A stretch of DNA of 64,000 nt from Apostichopus japonicus (Eukaryota > Echinodermata > Holothuroidea > Aspidochirotida > Stichopodidae). The notes below the pieces were generated by a model. That model was not told the origin of the DNA, searched no databases, and saw only the letters and a list, made by a program, of their open reading frames with translations. Where the stretch lies: the NCBI RefSeq assembly GCF_037975245.1, contig NC_092568.1:14657501-14721500 (forward strand). The letters are read 5' to 3'. Below are positions 45,600-59,436 of this stretch, one piece after another. The first letter of the stretch is position 1. Each line of letters opens with the position of its first letter. The translations under genes and the position numbers were made by a program.

Positions 45600-48500
45600 T
45601 TCTCGATTAACCCTCTCCATTGATAAGACCGGTAATAAATGGTGTGCAAGTGTCACGGCTGATTTTCTTCTTTCCTAATTAAATCGATGACTTTAGGCAG
45701 AATTTCAGTCTTGACAGTAATCGTCCAGGCAAAAAGTAAAAAAATAGTGCTAGTTATCTTTCCAAACTTCTTTCGGTTTCCAAGATATTTTCTTTAAATT
45801 ATGATAAATCTCTAAATGCTCGTTTACGCTAAACTGAAGATGACGTCAGCCCTTGGCAGTCGGTCCAAAAGCATAAATGTTAACTTTAATGCATTGTCTA
45901 TAAATGGTAATAACTCAATCGAAACACGTTCATATGGCTGATATTGGACACCACTTTTCCTTCGAAGATTTGTACTGATGCATTGCAAACGTGTTTTATG
46001 AGGCCTTAAAGGTCGTTTCCTATCGACTTTTGTTTTGTATCATGAGGAACTGATTTAAAGGTCTGTGGGTTAGAGTAAGTAGTCAAACCATTTCATTGAT
46101 GAGCGTCAGATGTCTAAAGGGTCATTCGTCGCAAACAAAATAGTATAAATTACAACGTAAACAAATAACAGTGTTTCTTGATGGTCAACAACTTGTCAAC
46201 ATTATTTCTGTGCCTTAAGTCCTCCTTTAAGAGCAATGATGTTTGAGTATATATGTAGATCACCTTACTCAACATAATAAATACATTCTGCATCACCCTT
46301 TAAATTTATGCCAGTTGCTTCCGGCGAATACTTGCTCCGCAGATAGGTTAACCAAATCCCCCTAGATTTACTTTCAAGCCCTCTGTTTGTTTTACAAAAT
46401 CCGCCACTTTAAATTCTGGTTCTTTATGTAGAAAACCTGAAACGGATTCAACGGGTTGCGAACACATTGAATTTGTCAGCGAGATGATTTAAGGTCACGT
46501 AAGGTCACACCAGGATCACCTACTTGTAGCAGGGAAAATGACTAAATTAGATGTTAAAGGGATTGCTCGTCCACGTTTTGAAGCATTATAGAAATTCTCA
46601 AAGTTATGCATTACGGATTTAATAGTAAGGTTACTTCTTAAGAACGTCGAGCCATTTTGTTAATGGCATGCGAGTATCGGTATGCAAATTCGACCACACA
46701 GACAGAACTGAGGTAGTGTTTTCATAAAATATATGTTATGAGAGTTAACTATTTGTGTCACGTCGAAATTAGTAAAGGCAAAGGGCAATGCAATTCAACG
46801 CAGTGCAATGCAATCAAGTACAGCCTTGTCAAATAACAATTTGCAGTTGGTTTGACCAATGGTCATTGCAATATTAGGATATTAGAATATAGTCAATGTT
46901 AAGTTATGTAAGGTCATAAAAAATACAGAATACATAAGAAATAATGTCCACATCATAGGCGCAATATTAGAGCTTAATATCACTTTTTAAGTGAAGAAAG
47001 TGTCAACAAAGAAGCATATACTTTAATAGATCACTTTGGGTTAAACCGTGGTTCCACATATGCTTGCTGTAGATTGTTTTGTTTGCCATCTTTGTGTTAC
47101 TTTGACCATGACATGTAAAAATTGACACCTAACTGGATAGCCCTCGATCTTTATCTAATAGGTTACACTTAGTTAGCGAATTATTAATGGTTTACTTCAA
47201 TAGAGTTGTCGCACGAGTAATGTTTTATTATTTCGCTTAAAATACAGATGTTATTGCCTCATGCCATCTTTTCAGCAGGGCATGATAACAGCTTGTTTCA
47301 GGCTCCTTGATTTAAAGGCAAGTGTTCGGGAGGGGGTAGGCTGTAAGTCATTGTTCATGGGTACATTATCTATGTATTTTTTTTTATGAATATTAGTTTT
47401 TTATCAATCCTGTGTAACGTACTGAGAAGAATCTATAGGGTTCCAACACGCAAAATATACCTTGTCCGTACGGCATGAAACTATCCTATATATGTTTAAT
47501 TCGCTCATATCTTTAAAATATAGTTCATAGAAAATGGAAGAGAACTTGTTTCGTAAATATTCCTAAACGTTTCAGATTAGTTCATATGAATAGCATTAAA
47601 CAAACTTACTCAAAATTTGTAATCATTTATAAATTTTAATAGTAGTGTCCTGGCCATAATAAAGTCATTTCAGTAACGTCTTTCCTTGTAGCTCTGAATA
47701 TATGTCCAGCTGAAAGTCAGCTGCTCTTAGTTCGATTCTGGCGGCGTACCTCATGAAGACCTAAAGCAATTACTGATGCCGTCGAGTAGCACCCCACCCA
47801 GAGCCCGCTGTGCTTATCAATTTATTACATCCGATGTGAACGATTTGCGGTATCCTTCTTTTTTTCAACAAAATGGGCTACTTTTTTCGTCGTCATACTT
47901 GGTCATGCTCCTTCATGGCTTTCACTTTTAAATAAACGGTCAAAGGTTAAGTCGACAGAAGTAAACCAGCGAAGGTCCCGTCATGAACCAATGGTAATCA
48001 TTATACTGAAGCAATGAATATTCATGTTCCGCCTACGCCTTGACAGCTACGGACTCTGGAGAGAATTCCCGCCGCTACATGATTGAAAATGCACACTAAA
48101 GTCGATACGCATTGGTAAAGAAAACGTCTATTTTATTGGCCTGATGATCTATACTTTTGAACCAATCGGGTGTAATATCATTAAGCTTGTGGGCGGTCGG
48201 TGTTAATCTTAGTAATAGGTCTACCACCGTAAACAGTTTAAGTTCTTTGGAATAATATTCTTTTGATACCTCCGTTTAGGGTATTGAAGAGGTGAAGACA
48301 ATAAGATTCTCAAAAAGAGCAAAAACGGTCCACTGTTAGCCTTTCAAGGAGCATAATGAAGTCTTTGGTAACTAAAGACGTCTACGGCGCTTAAAATTGA
48401 TCTCTTAAAGCTATAAACGCTCATTTAGACAGGCTTCTTAACCATTCAATCTACTGTTAGGAACTTATACTAAATCCTAATGAACCGTTGATAGAACGTC

Positions 48501-49748
48501 ATCTGTCATCGTACTTACTTTAGATGCTTACAACACATAAAGGTTTGAGAATGTTATGACATCTTTACCAAGGGTCAATTTCATTTTATAGACTGTCGTT
48601 GGTTTTTACCTATTTTTTAAGTTGTAAGAAAGTTGCCATGAGAACTAATATAATCCTTTGAAAAGCTTCCGGCGGGCGTGTCAAAACTGACATGACGTAA
48701 CCAATTGCAAACTCGCGAAACTTTTGCAGGGTGTTTCTTAAGGAAGCACGTGCTATTCTCTAATCGTCATTCCGAAACCCCGCCGTTTCGCCCGACGTTA
48801 TGCCGAGAGGAACCCACTGCATCACCTAAATTTTGAAATGACAGTGGGTAATATTAAAGTAGTAATTGTTATAAGGGCTTGTGCAGTTGAACAGCTGGCG
48901 ACAGTTTGTCGGTGCGCCTTCATTGAGACACCTGGTTGACCCAGGTGAGAATTCCGGGTGACATTATAAGATTTAGAATCATTCGGTCCGCATTTTACAA
49001 CCAATTAGCAATTTCCGAAAGAGATTTTTAACGGAATCTTGAACAGATTTCGAGGATATTACTATTAGTGGTTTATATGTATCCACAGCCGATTTTACGT
49101 TTTTTGACCAAGGTAACTGTTACTTGCCCGCCATGGTGAAAATAAGCGCACTTGTGATTGGATATCATGAAATTATTATTAATATCGGAATGATATCAAA
49201 TTTCCATGACTGAAACTTTTGGATTTACACCAAACCAACGGAAATATTTACCTGTAAATATACACCTTATGGGATAAATAACGAAGGATCATGCAAAGGT
49301 AGGTATATTATTCGACTTCAACTTCAACATTAATAATTTCTTAATAAAGTTTCATCACCATGTCACTGCTCTGTCACATTTCTCGCGTAAAATATTAGTT
49401 ATGTAAGGCGAATAGACTGTCATGCATGCTAGGTGAAATGGAAGGTTGCTTCTCCGTCGAACGGATAGCTTGGGACAGAGAACACTTTTGCCTAAGTTTA
49501 TGTAAAAATTGACTAAGAAAGATTAGAGAGTCATACAAGTCATACAAGTCTGTTCTAAAGTGTCCCTATGAATAGAATGTGGTCCGCTTGTATGCTCATT
49601 GCTCATTTCATAGTTAACAGATATGTAAAACGACATATAGGCTACTTTAAACTCGCGTTTTTATTAATGACTTCACCCAGAAAGGTTCTCCTGGATTTAG
49701 CATACAGTAAAAAACTACGAGTACGACACATATTCATGCATGTACAGA
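45600..49748. other. No recognisable gene
   Basis: A TGACGTCA palindrome lies at 45841-45848 and a direct repeat AGGTCA-4-AGGTCA at 46492-46507. No exon or transposon could be supported. Confidence 0.4.
46492..46507 (+). promoter_or_regulatory. DR4 nuclear-receptor-type direct repeat
   Basis: AGGTCA CGTA AGGTCA is a perfect direct repeat of the nuclear-receptor half-site with 4-bp spacing, the arrangement bound by TR/LXR-type heterodimers. A similar DR4 is at 60072. Function is unproven. Confidence 0.35.
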
Positions 49749-49749
49749 A

Positions 49750-49892
<143 letters not shown>

Positions 49893-49899
49893 TACCCAT

Positions 49900-52800
49900 T
49901 AAGTTGTTTAACAAAGGGAGAAATTCGAAGGTATAGTTCTACTTCACTTTACTCAAAAAGGTATTTGCACTCTTCTGCCGTAAATTCGTTTTTGACTCAC
50001 ATTTAAAAAAAAAAAACGGGAAGGGCTTTAACAGTAGAATGTTTACATTCTCGGTGGTTTAAATTGAAGAGAAACTTTCAAACTGTGGCAGCAATAGAGC
50101 CAAAGTGCACTTATCAACAAATTGGTTTCTCTGACTTTCATTGCTTTGATGAACTGAAATTATGGTGATCGTATGTAACAATGCGGTTTGCGAGGACGGT
50201 AACATCGATCGTTAAACCGTACAACAGTTAGAACGCTGGTGGTGTTATTTCAAATTTTATGATAAGGTTTGACAACGCAGTAACCATTTATGGATTTAAA
50301 TTGGCAACTGGTCGTTTAGGCCGCGCACGAAGTGTAATCTGAACCCTGTTTGTCTTCTATACAACGAAGATAGTTTGTGAAAGATGAATCATAAGTTATA
50401 ACATATAGCTCTAGGTTGCTGTACTTCTTTTATGTTTATGAAGTTTAAGGCCATTTATGATTTGTAACATTTACCGCCTGACTAACAACTATGCAGATGC
50501 CGTGCAACTTTCTACCTCGTACTTTCTCCGTATAAAAATACTCCCATGGGACCGGACACTCCATATTTCCTTCCTATGATAACTGTAGGCGAGAGTATAT
50601 ATATGTGGGCTATATGCATCTCGGAAAACATGAAAACCCTTTAGTGCATGTATTCTTGGACCATTGACTGGCTTCACACCTCCGTAGACAGAATGTGAGT
50701 CTGACCATGGTCTGAATTCATCATTTAGGCCCGTGTTTGCGTCACCCATGGGTCCCACCGCTCATTGCATGTTAGGCATCAAAACACTTTACTGGGACCT
50801 CAATTGATCAGATTAAACATGTCCCGATATGTTTGTCGGACCGTACTAAAGACACAAAATGATGAAATTGCTGATGGATACAGTGGACAAGTCCAATTAT
50901 ATAAAACTCTGTTCACATGTGTTCATTTCATACCGCTGGCTACTCTAGCGTACTGTCCCACAGTCTGCATATACGTAGCCGGAACAAACACTTCTTATTT
51001 AGCAGCATAACATGTAATTGGTTTACGGTATATGCTTGCTTACAAATACCAATAACGTCGCAATTTGCAAATCTATTATGCAATAAGGATAGGCGAAATT
51101 AGGTTACATTTTCTGTGTAGTACCGTACTGCAGGACTACAAAACAATTGATTACAATTGTTCTGAAGATATTTATCTTTCATATTCGACCGGCTGACTGG
51201 AGGTACATGTATGAAAACAGTGTTATGACAATATGTTACGTTGCAAACTCTTTACTGATAGTTTCCTTGTAAAAGGGACACGATGATTCTTCTCCACTTG
51301 TATCACGTGGGAATTAGGCTATATACGTTGGAAAGTACGCTAATGTATAAGTTAATTGGGTAGGCTCATCGGTGAATATAGGCCATATGCAAAATCTTGT
51401 CTAGTTATACTTTCCAAATTGAGTATGTTTTGAATGTTCGATATTCACATTTGACCCTGCATGGAAATATGACTCTTTCTTCATACATCGCTCCTTGTGA
51501 TGATTCACGAACGGAAAGTGCGGGAAAGTGAAAAGGCCATCAACTTCCCGCCGTAAACTATACGGGAATAAGGTATGGTAGGGGAAACCCCGTTATGTAT
51601 ACATAATATCATGAAAATCGTTATAATAATCATTTAACGTAATCGCAGCAAATCGCCATAAGAAATTATAAGCCTATGTCAGAAGGCTACTTTTGTTTCC
51701 TCCTAAAGATCATATAATAAGGATTCATTATATTTCTCTTGTTCATGTACCTATTGCCCAAAGAACCTCACTCTGATTCGTGAATTATGACATGGTGAAC
51801 TGAATCATCAGTGTGAATCAATACCGTTGCCGTATATATGCAGCTACGGTTACTATTCATAACAACAAATTCAGCCAGTTCTTTATCAGATCCCGGAAAA
51901 AAAGAACATATGATCAAGAAACAGTTGATCAGCTTCAACAGCAACTCTCTTTCCGGATCATACAGTTCTCGGCATGCATGCAATGGGTTTGGAGGCCATA
52001 TGTCTCTTGATCTTCTCATTGACGGTGGAATATTGGACCTATATTAAAACATTTTAACACATTAAATATAGTGCGGAGCGTTTGCAATTGTTTTAGAAAA
52101 CGTTAATCATCACTTTCCTTCCAATCTCAAATTATGTTTCTGCCTGCCGCACTATATCCATTACAGTGTTTCAAATTGTTACAGTACTTCAATTTATACC
52201 GCACCACGAAGGAAGCCTCTAGGCCACAAAGTTAACAGGATCGAATGTTATGATAAGGCGTTATCTATTTTTCCTATTAGCGGGTTTTAAGTAAAACGAT
52301 GGTGTAAAACTGGACGGTATCTAGTAGTGTTTTTCAACAATACTCGCAAAGTGTAATAAATCAAAAGTGTTGTAGCTATATGTTGCTTTGAATTAATCAG
52401 GCCGGTGGCAGCAGATTATATTTCGGTGGCAGACAATTGAAATTTCTATTAAAATATTCCACATTGTATGTTGAAATGCTCATTTCAATATCTTGTTTTC
52501 CTAACACTAGATTAGATATGGTTGTTTGAATGTAAACATTTTCACCAGATAACTTCACTCATTTTGTCAGAAATAGTATGATGACAGTAGGTGGTCTGAA
52601 ACGTCATCACGGTTGTTAAGCAGCTTCACAGTTTCCTATTATAATATTGTTGTTGGGTAGTTCTTGAAATGTAATACATTAGGAATACTTGCTGCCTTTG
52701 CAATGCTTTCCACATTAAATGTTTATCAGCATGCAATTTGTCAGTAAGATTGTTAGGATTGTGGGATACATTTATAAAATGTCACAACATTTAGAATAAA

Positions 52801-55040
52801 ATATAAATTAGTAGAATGTGGTTTCGAGTTTTGACCTAAAGATGTAGAAAATTGCCAGTAATTTTAACACAATGAACTTCAGCCACTGGCATACCCCTTT
52901 AAAAGAAAGATCTTGTACGGATAAACTTCATCTCTAGTTTTGTTCTACCAAGATCGCATGATAAGTAGTAAAATACGACATAGGCGATTTTCGCATATGG
53001 AGCGCGAAAAGATGTTACACGTAATTTGTTGAACACAAAATTGTCTTTACTTGAATAAACAGTTATTCTCTCTAATCAAAATTGTGGTAATCGCATGAAT
53101 TGATGGTTATCCAACTACGTGCCGATATAGTATGGTTGTGTCGGAAGTCAGATATATGTAGATTTATCATCTCAACACAAATTTCAGCTTAACGCCTCCA
53201 TTATGTAAAAAGCAAAATAGATTTATATTTACAAATTTGCTACCATATTGTAACAAGTTACCAGATTAAGATAGCATTATTGCAAATTAACTGAATACCA
53301 AACGGCGGAGATGACTCAGACAACACTATCGTTTCTAACTTTTTTTTAGCGGTCTGATATCTGTTTTGCTAGTAAGGGAAGCTTCGCATGTATAACACGC
53401 TTAACGATTGCCAATTAAAAAAAGAAGTTATATATGTAAGTACATTGCCAATTAAACAGTATAACACACTTTGTGTATATTCTGTTTCCTACATAGCGCT
53501 GGCAAACTATAAGTAACTTGTCAAAGTTGACTTCAACCGTGATTTTGTCGTATACAGAACTACGAACCCAAAGGAACTGACTGGTGCAATTGTTTAGGTG
53601 TAATCGTTTTATGTCACCATCGATTACACAATATCTTGCGACCCGCTGTAGATTCGGAAACAAGTGTATAGCAAAACGCTGTGAATGAACTTGGAGTCTG
53701 ACTGTAGTTCCTTCCTTTCGTCACTATTTACCAGGCGAGTTATGATTTGACCCAAGTTAACTTGATTACTCACCGTGGGCTGATACAGGCACGAATATAT
53801 ATAGAACAACATAAGCATAACCTTTTTGTTTTTGAAGATGAAAATTTATGCAGAAGAAAATTCGTGTTACACATCCTTGGAATTAATGTGTCATTTACTG
53901 AGTCAAAATTCTATACTTAAATTTACTTAAAGATATTTTTCCAGACATCGGTCCATAACGAGAACATTTAAAGAAAAAGAGAGTAGTATGATTGAGTAAT
54001 TCATTATTTAACCGTTTTAACGGTTAAATTGCCTTTACCACATTTAACCTTTTAGAATAGATTTTGTTTTGTATGTTATCAGTATTCAGACATTGCAACA
54101 TGAATGCCATATTTTGGAATAAAACTTCGTAATACATTCCTGGTTGATAATTTGATCTAATGTCGAAACATTCATGTGAAATGAAATAAAGATTGCACCC
54201 GAATTCTCCTGCTATGATGACTGGTGGGATTTGACACTATAGCATTGCAGTATATATAAATCCATAATGTCCGTTTTCTATTCTACCCTCGTCTTAAAAT
54301 ATTTTAGCAAATCACAGATTCAAAACTACCAACCATTAGGAGAACATTCCATCACACTGCTTGAACTTCAACATTATTGATAACCAGACCGATGAACTAG
54401 ACGTGCAGTGTGGTAGTAGCAGGGAAATTTCGGAAGAACCAAGCAGTAACCAACCATTAATGTCTTAACCACACTTTGGGGTACCATATGCATTTTCGGT
54501 GGAAATCTCGGCTTGTGTGTACCCACTATCGGAAGTCAACAACGTCTTCACTTTACCACTGGCTCCCTCGGGAACCATCCAGAAAGGTGAAAAATTCGGC
54601 GTTGACTAGGGTTGTCTCAATCTAAGCGACTAACTTACTTGAAAGGAAAGTTGGGCCTACGTGTCAATGTGACAAACTAACTCGTTTGCAAAAAGCAACA
54701 AACTGTTCTCTGGGTTTGACAGAAAGGTATACAATGTTTTAATGATCGCTGGGCGGTTTATTTATCAAAGCAATTTTGTGTACAGCCAAACAAGAACCAA
54801 GAGGACAGTAATAATCCTATTTAAAATTAGTGAATTAATTATTAAACTAAAGAAATGGCTGCGTTGACATTCGTGAGGATGATTCCGATCACTAAATACT
54901 GTAATGACCAACTTAATAGTTGAAATATTTTTTGAATTAATCATTACACTTCTGTTTCTAATATTTATACCGTTGGAACTATAGTACTTTTAAAGAAAAG
55001 TCACCCAGGAAAGAACATGGGCACGAAAACCAAACTACCG
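49900..55040. other. No recognisable gene
   Basis: A 24-bp near-perfect hairpin (ATTTAACCGTT, TT, AACGGTTAAAT) lies at 54006-54029. Short frames at 50489-50758 and 51768-52047 have no recognisable homology. No repeat family member was found. Confidence 0.45.
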
Positions 55041-55178
55041 AACGACTGATCCGCTCTCAACCCCAGTCCCCTTGAATCGGGACTGTGACTGTGTGATCAT
55101 CGTCGGGTGTGCATCACCATTCCCCTCGAAAGGGAACAGATACTACACACGATCTTAGCCAAAAGGCCGAGAAGCGAT
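55025..55178 (-). ncRNA. U2 snRNA-like 5' domain fused to unrelated structured sequence
   Basis: The minus strand from 55178 to 55134 matches nucleotides 1-45 of U2 snRNA with two differences (positions 29-30, AA to GT). It starts ATCGCTTCTCGGCCTTTTGG (stem-loop I) and includes the intact branch-site recognition sequence GTGTAGTATCTGTTC. From there homology stops. The next bases, TTCCCTTTCGAGGGGAA, form a UUCG-capped hairpin where stem-loop IIa belongs, and CAGTCCC...GGGGACTG forms another at 55084-55063. No canonical Sm site (AUUUUUG) or stem-loop III/IV is present. It could be a divergent U2 copy, a chimeric pseudogene or an snRNA-headed SINE. The functional state is unknown. Confidence 0.75.
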
Positions 55179-55179
55179 C

Positions 55180-55750
55180 TATATGTAGTAATAGTAATAA
55201 TTGTGCTCGAACATTGCCCAGTAAGTATATGTGCATGTGTAAGAACCAACTGTACCTTTCTAAACAAATACTCGTTAGGAACTCTTTTTTGACTCATTGG
55301 AATCTCTCGAGAGTCTTAGACATCTATGCAACGGTATTAATCCAAGAATTGTCACACAGTTTAAAATTAATGGAATGCACTCGTTGTTCGTATCTGTGCA
55401 TCCCTGCATACCATCAAATTTTGGAAATTTAAAATGCAACTGTACATGTTTGTAATCATCGGAAAGATTTGTATGCGTCACTGAAGAGGAGCATAAATTA
55501 TAGAGGGCTTATTCCGATTTAAATTGCTGTTAAACTAACAAAATGGTTGTTGTGGTTCAGTTCTCCAAGTATTAGTTCAGGTCCTCCGGTTTTGTGCTTT
55601 CCTACAGCCCTCAGTAAATAGTAGTTCAACAAATGATGTTGCAATAATAACAAAAGGTTTCCCAAAAAAGTGAAATTATGGACATACTGGAAAATATATA
55701 ACTTGGAGTTTTAATACCGATACGAACATCCAAAATATCCTCTTCCACTC
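55180..55750. other. No recognisable gene
   Basis: If the U2-like sequence is a gene, its proximal element should lie near 55225-55245 here. I see no convincing one. Confidence 0.35.
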
Positions 55751-55754
55751 ACTG

Positions 55755-56750
55755 CCTAAATACATGTCTTATATGGCTGCTGTTGTAATCTAAATACATG
55801 CCTTATATGGATGTTCTTGCAATCTATATACTTGCCGTATAATGACTGCTCTTGCAGTCTTAATACTTGCCTTATAATGACTGTTCTTGCAATCTTAACA
55901 CATGTCTTATATGGCTGTTGTTGTAATATTAATACATGCCTTATATGGCTGCTGTTCTCGCAATATAAATACATGCCTTATATGGCTGTTATTGCAATCT
56001 AAATACTTGTGTTATATGGCTGTTTTTGCAGTCTACATATACATGCCTTATAATGACTGCTCAATAGCAGTCTAAATACATGCCTTATAATGGTTGTTTT
56101 GTAGTCCACATACATGCCTTATAATGACTGCTCAATAGCAGTCTACATACATGCCTTATAATGACTGTTTTGCAGTCTACATACATGCCTTATAATGACT
56201 GTTTTGCAGTCTACATACATGCCTTATAATGACTGCTCTTGCAGTCTAAATACAATGGCTGCTGTTGCAATCTAAATACGTGCTTTATATGGCTGTTCTT
56301 TCAATCTAAATATTTGCCTTATATTGACTGCTCTAGCAGTCTAAATTCAGGCCTTATAATTACTGCTCTTGAAATATAAATACATGTCTTATAAGACTAC
56401 ACTTGCAATATAAAAACCAGCCTTATAATGGCTTCTCTTGTAGTCTAAATACCTGCCTTATAATGGCTGCTCTAGCAGCCTAAATACATGTTGTATATAG
56501 CTGCTCTTGCAGTCTAAATACATACCTTATAATAAATGTTGTTGCAGTCTAAATACATGCCTTATAATGACTGCTCTTGCCATATAATGACTACTCTTGC
56601 AATCTAAACACATGCCTTCTAATGACGGCCTTCCAGTTTAAATACTGGCCTTTTAATGACTGCTCTTGCAATATAAATACATGTTTTATATAGTTGTTCT
56701 TGCAATATAAATACATGCCTTATAATGAATGCACTTGCAGTTTTTCTGCA
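55755..56750 (+). repeat. Minisatellite, about 29 units of ~35 bp, hairpin-forming
   Basis: The unit approximates TACATGCCTTATAATGACTG CTCTTGCAGTCTAAA. Many units contain a perfect short hairpin, for example GACTGC-TCTT-GCAGTC, GACTGCT-CAAT-AGCAGTC and GGCTGC-TCTA-GCAGCC. Copies vary from 24 to 39 bp. Frames of 63 to 129 codons crossing it are artefacts. Confidence 0.92.
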
Positions 56751-56830
56751 TGTGTTGCTGGTCTCTGCAGCTCCCCTTTCTCGAGCAAAAATTGGCATAA
56801 CAAAAACGCAACCACTTTTTGTACTGCAGT

Positions 56831-56851
56831 GGGTGGGGGCGGGGGAGGGGG
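56831..56851 (+). other. G-quadruplex motif
   Basis: Four G-runs separated by single bases (GGG T GGGGG C GGGGG A GGGGG) match the strictest intramolecular quadruplex pattern. A second G-run near 57069-57080 may add to it. Confidence 0.75.
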
Positions 56852-57089
56852 CGGTTGTGGGCTTAGATGTTATGTCGTCCAGGGGAGGGTTCAAGGAGGA
56901 GTGCCTTTGAGATATTTTGAGGAAATGGAGAGTGCTTAAATGCAATGATGTTACATTTTGCAACTTGAGACGACATTGAAGAACTTTATACTGCCTAGGT
57001 TGTACCACATACGATATGTTACATATGTACTGTACACTCTGAATTTTTGTAATATTATATCTGCCAGTTGGGGGGGGGGGGTCAAATCC

Positions 57090-58020
57090 CCTTTTTGCTG
57101 AGGTTTAATTTCTGAGTGTATATTATGAAAACCTCCTGAAACCCGCAATTGTTAAAAAAAGACACTGTTGTACAATAAGTGTCTTTCTCAGACACATCTG
57201 ATATTGGTTTCTTGCGTTCATATTAGGACTGGTAGTCTTTGTGCAAGAATAGCGAACTATGTTGTATATTATGTCACTGGTTAATGATTAGGACGACGGT
57301 AACGTTATATGGTTTCCGATTGCCAATGACTTGGCATTACACATTCCGAACAACATTCCATGTAATGACTTTTCCACGCGTTGAATCACTGCTATACTAG
57401 TTAATTACTTTACCTGACTTTATCGTTTACCCGTTATTTCCGTCAGGAATGCTCCCTTCAGAGTACCAGGCCTTACTAGCTATTCACAAGAAACAACGTT
57501 TGCTACCTATAACCCTTACGCCTAAAAGCCTGTCGCATTTTGTGATTGCCCGGTACATAATTAAGCTGAAGCCAATCACCATCGAATCCTACAAGAACGT
57601 AAAAAAAAAATTATCAGCAAATAATTAAATCAATCAGTCAATCAATCAACAACTTGCAGTCTATAATAAACAAAAGTACATAAACATAAACTGTTCTTAC
57701 GACTTGTACACCGTTAACGCTGCTAATTTTTTGCTTCCCAAATAAGTGTTTACAAGATCATGAAACTTCTGTATATAGACTTTTGAAACTCAGCAATATA
57801 GAGGGCACACTTGGTTAATACTCATTACTAGTTGCTCTGTCCTTGTGATTCCAGATTTTTTGTACATACAATGTGTACAAAGAAGAAGACATCTTTTGAG
57901 TTCTATTCAACGGTTTCACCGCTGTGATGGGACATGCAAACCTGTACCGTATACTTTTCGGACGCTATAAAGAAATAAAGAACAAGTTATTCAATCCCGT
58001 ATCAGAAACCACGGTCACGG
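57090..58020. other. No recognisable gene
   Basis: AT-rich sequence without repeats. A short CAAT(CAGT) repeat lies near 57630. Confidence 0.4.
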
Positions 58021-58407
58021 AGGGCGTAGTGGTCAAGTGGTTAAGGCAGTGGACTTGTGATCTAAGGATTACAGGTTCGAGCCCTGGCCAGATCATTGCG
58101 TTGTGTCCTTGGGCAAGGCGCTTTATCTCCATTGCCTCTCTTCACCCAGGTGTATAAATGGGGACCTGCGAGGTAACTTGTAAATATAGTTGCGTGCGCC
58201 GGTTTGTGGCTGCACCCTATGGGAAGTCCCCCAGGGGACACGTGGTTGTGGTGCACTGTGGTGCCCCAGGAGAGATTGATTGAATTGTGCACACTTTGGT
58301 GTGTGGGTGTGACAAGTTACCAATGACCAGGGGTTAATAATTATCAGCGCACTGAGACTTAAGTGTGTATTTGCGCTTTATAAGAACTGTGTATTATTAT
58401 TATTATT
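58021..58407 (+). mobile_element. Full-length tRNA-Ser-derived SINE
   Basis: The head at 58022-58085 has A box TAGTGGTCAAGTGGTTAAGG, then GTGGACTTGTGATCTAAGG (tRNA-Ser-like anticodon arm) and B box GGTTCGAGCCC. The body has a segment common in animal SINEs: TGTGTCCTTGGGCAAGGCGC TTTATC and CACCCAGGTGTATAAATGGG. The end is 'gcgctttataagaactgtgt' followed by (ATT)n. Length is about 385 bp with all modules in order, so it is close to complete. Target duplications are not obvious. Confidence 0.88.
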
Positions 58408-58409
58408 GT

Positions 58410-59436
58410 CTTATAAGAATTTTCTTATTGCCATTGGCGCGTAACAATGATGCCCCCACTACTTCAATTTTTTGTTGTGCAAGAATGTTGCATTTATCAT
58501 GATTATCAAAGGATTGAGCTATTCCCTGAACATATACTCCATTCTACAGTTGTCAATTCAGTATGAAGATTCTACAATATCATGTATACAGGACAACTTA
58601 TGTTCATGTAGCTTTGTATATGGACGGTGCGTGCTGTACGCAAACGGTTGACTTTGGTGAGTCCATGCGCGCATTGCACCCGAAAATGAGAATTCAATGT
58701 ATGGATGCCTTACTTAAAAGTCACATCGGCTATTGAAATTGCTTGTTGCGAGTTGTCATTTATGGAACATAATATGATGTGTGTGTGTGAGTATTAGTGT
58801 GCATACATGGGAACGTGAAATATGCTGTATTCAATCATACTCTTGTTTAGCCAGTTTCACAGGTCTTAATTTCAACGCAATGTTCACATACGAATAAAGA
58901 ATAGAAACAACCTATACATAAACATTGCGTGATCCGGCTATGTTTATCCAAAGCATTGATTGGACGCATACGCAGGCAGATGTATATTCTGTTCCTATAC
59001 ATTAGGCTATATGCTGGGCTACGGATTTTACGCAATCACTGTGCCTAGAACGATTACGTAATGGTTATCACAGACTTCACCTCTCTCTTGTAGCACAGAA
59101 AGGGAGCCTTTCGAAGAAAAGATTTAACAAATATCATCAAGTCATTAGCTGCTTCGCTTGCAGTTGAATCAATGACTGAATTCAGCCAAATTTTTATTTT
59201 AAGCCGAAGGTCCTACATTGCTTTTCAGTGTTATAGGTATAATGAGGTCAAGACCTTTGCTTGCGCATGTGTCATTTTTAATTGTTTTGAAGAAGGTGCC
59301 GTTAAATTGTAACAACATTTGGTACTTCTTTCGCTCGATCACTATAAAATGGGCGGAAATTTTGGCAAAATAGTAAATCGACATGATTGTGTGTTTATTT
59401 AGTACATATTTCTGATATTATTGTGAACAAATGCAG
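58410..59436. other. No recognisable gene
   Basis: Only a TG run at 58770-58788. Minus-strand frames at 58847-59035 and 59199-59384 have no recognisable homology. Confidence 0.4.

Noticed and set aside
50489-50758. 89-codon minus-strand frame
   Set aside because: Non-repetitive but without recognisable family or splice evidence; reported only as a possibility.
55755-56750. CRISPR-like array
   Set aside because: Units are contiguous degenerate repeats without unique spacers, and the genome is animal.
55756-57008. Repetitive ORFs with HIRHV/QQQPYKTC motifs
   Set aside because: They are readings of the 35-bp minisatellite.
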